Assembly: GCA_025331125.1 (NCBI GenBank)
Contig: JAOALB010000052.1
Span: forward strand, 1-26,076
DNA: 26,076 nt
Reading direction: 5' to 3'
Source of the DNA: Mycogone perniciosa
Lineage: Eukaryota > Ascomycota > Sordariomycetes > Hypocreales > Hypocreaceae
Part shown: piece by piece, positions 22,001 to 26,076 of the stretch
Layout of the letters: every line of letters begins with the position of its first letter
Position numbering within the stretch: position 1 is the first letter of the stretch
Translations under genes and position numbers: made by a program
Notes under the pieces: generated by a model
What the model was told of the DNA's origin: nothing
What the model saw: the letters and a program-made list of their open reading frames with translations, nothing else
The model's database searches: none

Positions 22001-22181
22001 TAAAGCACAGCCAAAGTACCGATACGGCAATGACGAAGCTCAGAAATGCCCTGATTGAGAGGACGCTTCTTACAAACAAACGACGACGTTGCGGCCGTTT
22101 TGGATACGCGGGGACTTCGTACGGCGGGGGCGACGACGAGTCCGGGGCGCCGGATCGCCGGAGAAGCTCTTCCTTCTCCAT
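19020..22181 (-). CDS. Membrane-anchored amidohydrolase-superfamily protein with two amidohydrolase-like lobes
   Basis: Four exons: 22181-19737, 19682-19599, 19527-19356 and 19285-19020. Introns are 54 bp (GTGGGT..TGCAG), 71 bp (GTAAGT..ACTAG) and 70 bp (GTGAGT..CGTAG). Spliced length is 2967 nt, 988 aa. A Pro-rich cytosolic N-terminus (SSSPPPYEVP) and basic residues precede one hydrophobic span at about 43-62, so the bulk is probably luminal or extracellular (type II). Lobe 1 (about 120-530) carries the metal-binding HxH (VDMHSHHLAG, His181/His183), further candidate ligands His372, His397/398 and Asp454 (YKSDHSSG), and the closing word RPGFDADIVVWD. Lobe 2 (about 580-988) repeats the architecture, but the HxH position reads VLPGLTAVTRALG, so it probably lacks metal. 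Such fungal proteins are often labelled amidohydrolase or CE9-like; NagA- or imidazolonepropionase-like chemistry is possible, but the substrate is unknown. Confidence 0.88.
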
Positions 22182-23651
22182 ACTCGTAGTACCACTGCCG
22201 CCGGATATGGCGCGGACAATGCGGGCTGTGAGCTGGGGTGAAACAATACGCAGGTCATGCGCTGTTTGTTGTCTCGGTGGAGGGTGTGAAGCTAGGTAGT
22301 AGTACGACTACTGAGCATTCCGGAGTAATACTTCGCGCCTAGATGCGGACCGCGAGACGCAGCGGCTCTAGCCTCTGCCTGCGTAAGTAATGAGGTGACA
22401 CAACAATAATAATAATGACGCCAGGTCGGATCAACGGCGTACTCCGTGTCTAGGCACACTGGGTAATACTACTACATTGTACGGAGTACTTTGTACATAC
22501 TCGTACATACATACGGAGTACCTAGCCAAGGCACCTTTTGATTCGAGACAGGACGGGTGCGCTTTGCGGCCCCCCGGTCTGAGGCCATTTCCGCATCAGG
22601 AAAAGGGGCTTTGCTGACCAAACTCCTCCTGCGCTGCAGCCTTCTCGGGGAACGGCGGATAATGGGGCGGCCCGTAAAACCATGCATCCGCTCAGTGGGG
22701 CAGACTTGGGAGGCATCCGGACTATCACCTGGACGCTGCAGGGAGACATTAGTTAGTAACTGAGGTTCACTTTTTGCCCAACGCCCTCGTATGTATGCAT
22801 AGATATGTACTTCGTACACGTCGAGTATAATTAGTAGTGTAGTAGCAGTACGGAGTACGTACGCACACACTGGTTTGGTTGGTCCGTGACATGGCCTCGC
22901 ACCACCACGGGCCGCTTTCGTCCAGATGTAGGTAATATTGTCTTACCGGGCCGTGCCGACATGCTCGCTCGGCTGCCCTCCGAATAAAAAACAGCATAAA
23001 CGCCAAGTTATGAATGAAGCCAATGTTCGTCCGCATTGTTCGGGAAGTGGAAATGCCCCTCCAATCCCACAGCCGCCTTTTCGCCCCCAAGAGAAAATAA
23101 TTGTGTGTGCCAGGGTCTAGCGGGCGTTGCCCGAAACTCATGCCAATATGCCTCGATGAATGTTCCCCCTTTGCTGCGGTGAATGTGTGAAGCGCCCTCC
23201 CTCCCTGACCATGACATGCACCGTGCCTCCAGCCAATTCCCAAAATTTGTTTTCCTTCCCGTGAGCCATGTCTTGCCGCTTCCTTCCTCCGCGAGCTGTA
23301 CTGTAGTGCCACTGTGATTGTGCCTTTGACCTTGCATGTTGCCCCCTCTCTCCAATAGAACAGGAATGGAAGGGAAAATCTATGTCAATAATGTCAGGCC
23401 ACAAACCATGATTATTTTGGCCCGTCACCTTGCCCAAGCATTGGCCACTGTTCCATCCTCCAAGTCCGAAACTGGTTCGTATTTTTGTTGGCCATCATCA
23501 CCGCAAGGCAACCTGCGGTGCGAAAGGCTGAAATGTGACCGGTCGCAAACATCCCGATTCGCAAGCTCCAGAGCCTTTCTCGTTCCCTCTGTGAAATATG
23601 CTGTATCATGGGGATTCTCCATTCTAGTCAACTTCGTCGGATTATCGTCAT
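22182..23651. other. Intergenic: amidohydrolase promoter and velvet gene 3' region
   Basis: About 1.5 kb with no recognisable gene. TACGGAGTAC-type words cluster at 22479-22522 and again near 22806-22866, within 0.7 kb upstream of the amidohydrolase ATG. The short overlapping frames on both strands look like chance ORFs in a GC-richer stretch. Confidence 0.6.
22479..22522. repeat. Cluster of TACGGAGTAC / GTACATAC words
   Basis: Two copies of ACGGAGTAC (from 22481 and 22513) flank GTACATAC-type words. The cluster is about 300-340 bases upstream of the amidohydrolase start. It belongs to the same word family as the palindrome at 15112. Confidence 0.75.
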
Positions 23652-25106
23652 TTACTTGCGTCGCTTCCGCTGACCGTGAGAGCTTTCTCCATCTTCGTCA
23701 TCGTCGTTGTCCGACAGGTCGTCCTGGCCTCGAGCATTCTTCACTCTTTCATTTCCTTTCTTAATCGAAATTATGCAACCCTGCTCTTTTAAACGCTTCG
23801 CAAGACTGCTGCTTGCCACCATACCGGGGAATTCTTTTGCGCTGTAGACCTTGAAAGGCTCACTCTTTATCTCTGCCAATATGGGGAAATGCCTGACCAC
23901 CCCGGCCCGGCTTGGATCTATCATCATCAAGGTGAACTTCAGTCGGAATGTGCCAGGTGTACGGCATGAGAGATCTGAGAAGCAGAAGAAGCATCCTTCT
24001 TGTCCGTTCTCATCTTGCCCAACAAATGGCGTCGACACTAGGGAGCCCATTAGGCGACGTTGATGGTGATATTCCTCGGGCATGTACGACGAATCGCGTG
24101 TCCCTGACTCATCATAGATCGCACAGCTCATCACATAGCTCTCGTAACGCAGATATATTCTTAGTTCCGCTGGTGTGAGACTGGAGCCCTGAACCTTGAG
24201 CTCCACGATAGGTGGCGGATCAATGACCCTTCTATCCCTGTCTCCGAACCCGCATGCACGTGCGGCATTTGGTTGTTGACGCATTTTGAGTACGAACTCG
24301 AGATCAGCCAAAACCCGCACCCTGTAGGCGTCTAGTAGATTAGGAATTCGAGTCGCAATACTAGTACTACTAGTACTAGATCCGCTGTCGACTCGGTGGG
24401 GCCATAATGAAGGTTGAGCAGCCATGGAAGACTCTGGCTGAGTTGCTGAGGCTACTGCCGGGTTCTGGCGCTCTAGTCTTGAAGCATCGAGAGGGATGGC
24501 AGCTTCTGGATGCCGATGGTAAGGACTGACTGGTGGAGGTTGGGACTGCACGGTCTCTGTACTCTGTGGAAATCGAGACAGTCGTGGAACTGGCGAGGGT
24601 TCGGATCCGCCGATGGCGAGAGGCGCCAAAATCTGAGGAGTTCGAGCCAAGTCTCTTGGTAGATAGGTGTGGTGGGAAATCGGACTAGGATGAGTAGCTT
24701 GGGAAGGTGATGGCAATGGAGGTGAGATTTGAGATTGAGATTGGGATTGAGATTGGGATTGAGATTGAGAAACAGTGCTGGGAGTCGAGCTACTCTGGTA
24801 AAGGGGCGGTCTGGGATAGTGGTGGCTCTGGGATTGAGGATGAAATGAATCAGCAGCATAGGGAGCTGCTCCAGCTTCGAGGCGCTGTGGGGGAGGCAAT
24901 CGCGGTGGTTGCTGTGCTTGGATGGCGGGACGAGTGTCAAGATGCGGATGTGCATAGCGATCGGGGATGCCATAGCTATATGGGCGTGACATGGTTTCCA
25001 ATCCGCCATGGCCTGGAGGGTTCATGTTGACAGAGGCAGATGACATGGCAGACGAAGTATTGGAATCCAGAGAATTGTCCGGGCAGCGTCCTGGAACCGA
25101 AGACAT
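23652..25106 (-). CDS. velC: Velvet-domain developmental regulator, VelC-like
   Basis: A single exon of 485 codons gives 484 aa from the ATG at 25106 (context GAC-ATG) to TAA. The first ~260 residues are low-complexity Pro/Ser/Gln/His-rich, with a (QS) repeat at about 113-127. The velvet domain runs about 270-452: FVLKMRQQPNAARACGFGD, IDPPPIVEL, LMGSLVSTPFVG, CFFCFSDLSCRTPGTFRLKF, VYSAKEFPGM and LAKRLKEQGC. The closing word CIISIKKGN and the Cys-rich CFFCFSDLSC favour VelC over VosA or VelB; VeA is excluded by the N-terminal low-complexity arrangement. An acidic patch (DDLSDNDDDEDGE) and a basic C-terminus (QRKRRK) suggest nuclear localisation. Velvet proteins are fungal-specific DNA-binding regulators that dimerise and control sporulation and secondary metabolism; VelC in Aspergillus nidulans promotes sexual development. 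Direct targets cannot be inferred here. Confidence 0.9.
   Translation of the reverse strand: MSSVPGRCPDNSLDSNTSSAMSSASVNMNPPGHGGLETMSRPYSYGIPDRYAHPHLDTRPAIQAQQPPRLPPPQRLEAGAAPYAADSFHPQSQSHHYPRPPLYQSSSTPSTVSQSQSQSQSQSQSQISPPLPSPSQATHPSPISHHTYLPRDLARTPQILAPLAIGGSEPSPVPRLSRFPQSTETVQSQPPPVSPYHRHPEAAIPLDASRLERQNPAVASATQPESSMAAQPSLWPHRVDSGSSTSSTSIATRIPNLLDAYRVRVLADLEFVLKMRQQPNAARACGFGDRDRRVIDPPPIVELKVQGSSLTPAELRIYLRYESYVMSCAIYDESGTRDSSYMPEEYHHQRRLMGSLVSTPFVGQDENGQEGCFFCFSDLSCRTPGTFRLKFTLMMIDPSRAGVVRHFPILAEIKSEPFKVYSAKEFPGMVASSSLAKRLKEQGCIISIKKGNERVKNARGQDDLSDNDDDEDGESSHGQRKRRK
24360..24379 (-). repeat. In-frame tandem 9-mer within the velC coding region
   Basis: Two copies of ACTAGTACT plus AG occur inside the gene; on the coding strand they encode SSTSSTS just before the velvet domain. 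The same ACTAGTAC word recurs in the intergenic DNA at 15841-15848. Confidence 0.8.
24723..24770 (-). repeat. GAGATT/GGGATT hexanucleotide repeat encoding the VelC (QS)n tract
   Basis: Successive hexamers on the plus strand correspond to alternating Gln-Ser codons in VelC. The unit is a multiple of three, so copy-number changes keep frame. It is a probable length-polymorphic coding microsatellite. Confidence 0.85.
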
Positions 25107-25192
25107 GGTCAGTGCTGTTCCAGGACCAACAGTGAGAAAAGTAGGTACGAGTAGGTGTAGCAGCAGCTTGGTGGTAGGCAGGGAGGTGGTGG

Positions 25193-25200
25193 TATATTAA
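25193..25200 (-). promoter_or_regulatory. Possible TATA-like element of velC
   Basis: TTAATATA on the minus strand lies about 87-94 bases upstream of the velC ATG, followed by a C-rich leader. It is assigned on composition and distance only. Confidence 0.3.
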
Positions 25201-25666
25201 GGCCGGTCGGCATACCCTAGCTCGGGAGTGGCCATCTAACGAGCCAATGCCGTTGTGCTTGAAGATCTTTTACAGCCTCGATACAAGGAACTCTATCAGG
25301 GAGCGGTTCTTGAACCAGGTAGAGGGGACGGACTGCAAGCTGCAAGCCCACAACAAAGATCGTTACTGGCGTGAGTGGAGGAGATGAAGTATGATTGCGG
25401 GGCAAATTCGGCAACAAGGGCGTTCAGTTGGATGCCCGGGATGGCTCGATGAAGCCCGAAGTGGTAGGGATTGGGTGCAATGCCTACCTACGAGCAGTAG
25501 TACGAGTATGTATGCTCCGTACGTAAATATCCACCAGGCGGGCATTCAAGCTCGTGGCGTGGCAGAAGCACGCCTGGATAATGCAAGTGTGTAGGTATGG
25601 AGCACGGAGTGGATTAGTAGCGGTACGGAGTACTTGTAGTGGTAGCAACATGTACGAAGTACTAAG

Positions 25667-25694
25667 GTATGTATGTATGTATGGATGGATGGAT
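25667..25694. repeat. (GTAT)4(GGAT)3 compound tetranucleotide repeat
   Basis: Four GTAT units run directly into three GGAT units in the upstream region of the velvet gene. It is a simple repeat likely to vary between strains. Confidence 0.9.
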
Positions 25695-26076
25695 GTTAGT
25701 GGTATGTAGGTACGCTGTCGATGCATACCAGACCTCAGGCAATGCTGACGGGATTGTGCAAAACAGGGAAGACCCCTGCGGACGGGGCGGCAGCTACCAT
25801 CAAGGATCGCGACAAGCGCCAGGAAATGTGTGGTTCTCTCCTTTAGCTTCGTGCTTGGTGGGTGACTGAGGCGAGAGAAACGTCCCAGGGCGCCACGTTT
25901 CTCGAGACCGCGGGCGAGAGCCGGACGCAGGCAGACCCGCAACGCATGTATGTGCTCGTATGAGTGCGCGAGCTTTGATCCAAGAGCAGCTGAAGCAATT
26001 AATGAGGCGAAGTGGAAGGGAGCTGGGAGTGCGACGTTTGCGAATCAGAAGTAGAAGAGAAAGATAGTAAGTAGTG

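Larger units (their letters stand above)
25107..26076. other. Upstream region of the velvet gene, to the window edge
   Basis: About 1 kb with no recognisable gene. It contains the velC 5' region, TACGGAGTAC/TACGAAGTAC words (25493-25520 and 25614-25664) and a GTAT/GGAT repeat. Short minus-strand frames such as 25484-25942 show no known domain. Confidence 0.55.

Noticed and set aside
21994..22299. Plus-strand frame over the amidohydrolase start
   Set aside because: Shadow of exon 1 in the opposite strand.
22472..23312. Overlapping minus-strand frames between the amidohydrolase and velvet genes
   Set aside because: They contain translated TACGGAGTAC-type repeats (SYVLRT/YVYEVH-like residues) and no known domain.
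25667..25694. CRISPR-like or regulatory array
   Set aside because: It is a simple tetranucleotide repeat without spacers; no CRISPR would be expected in a fungal genome.

Overview
The window looks like a chromosomal segment of a filamentous ascomycete (Pezizomycotina, probably Sordariomycetes and perhaps Hypocreales). This rests on short 50-75 bp spliceosomal introns with GT..CTGAC/CTAAC..AG signals, a velvet-family regulator, a DUF1996-WSC secreted protein, a RIP-like mutated Ty3/gypsy element, and many copies of a TACGGAGTAC-type intergenic motif. The placement below subphylum is inference.

Layout. Positions 1-3867 hold a decayed, internally deleted Ty3/gypsy (chromovirus-type) LTR retrotransposon: the last 76 bp of a 5' LTR, then reverse transcriptase, RNase H, integrase and chromodomain remnants, a polypurine tract, and a 386-bp 3' LTR. 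On its opposite strand, overlapping the chromodomain tail, is a separate spliced gene-like reading frame (2750-3386) with a Cys-rich zinc-cluster-like motif and a charged helical tail. It is interrupted by a single nonsense codon and is the most unusual item here.

Five intact protein genes follow, all on the minus strand. They are a DHA1-type MFS transporter (5304-7167, 3 exons), an NSUN5/Rcm1-type 25S rRNA cytosine-5 methyltransferase (9727-11630, 2 exons), a secreted DUF1996 + Ser/Thr linker + WSC protein (12357-14233, 2 exons), a membrane-anchored two-lobed amidohydrolase (19020-22181, 4 exons) and a velvet regulator most like VelC (23652-25106, 1 exon). Exon joins were worked out by hand from splice signals, and the codon phase closes in every case.

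The genes share strand but no pathway: transport, ribosome modification, cell surface, hydrolase, developmental regulation. Nothing suggests a biosynthetic cluster or operon-like unit. Between them lie long spacers (2.6 kb and 4.8 kb for the largest) with no convincing conserved coding sequence. These spacers are densely sprinkled with GTACTCCGTA/TACGGAGTAC/TACTTCGTA words, some forming perfect palindromes, and with microsatellites. No tRNA, rRNA or CRISPR array was recognised by eye.
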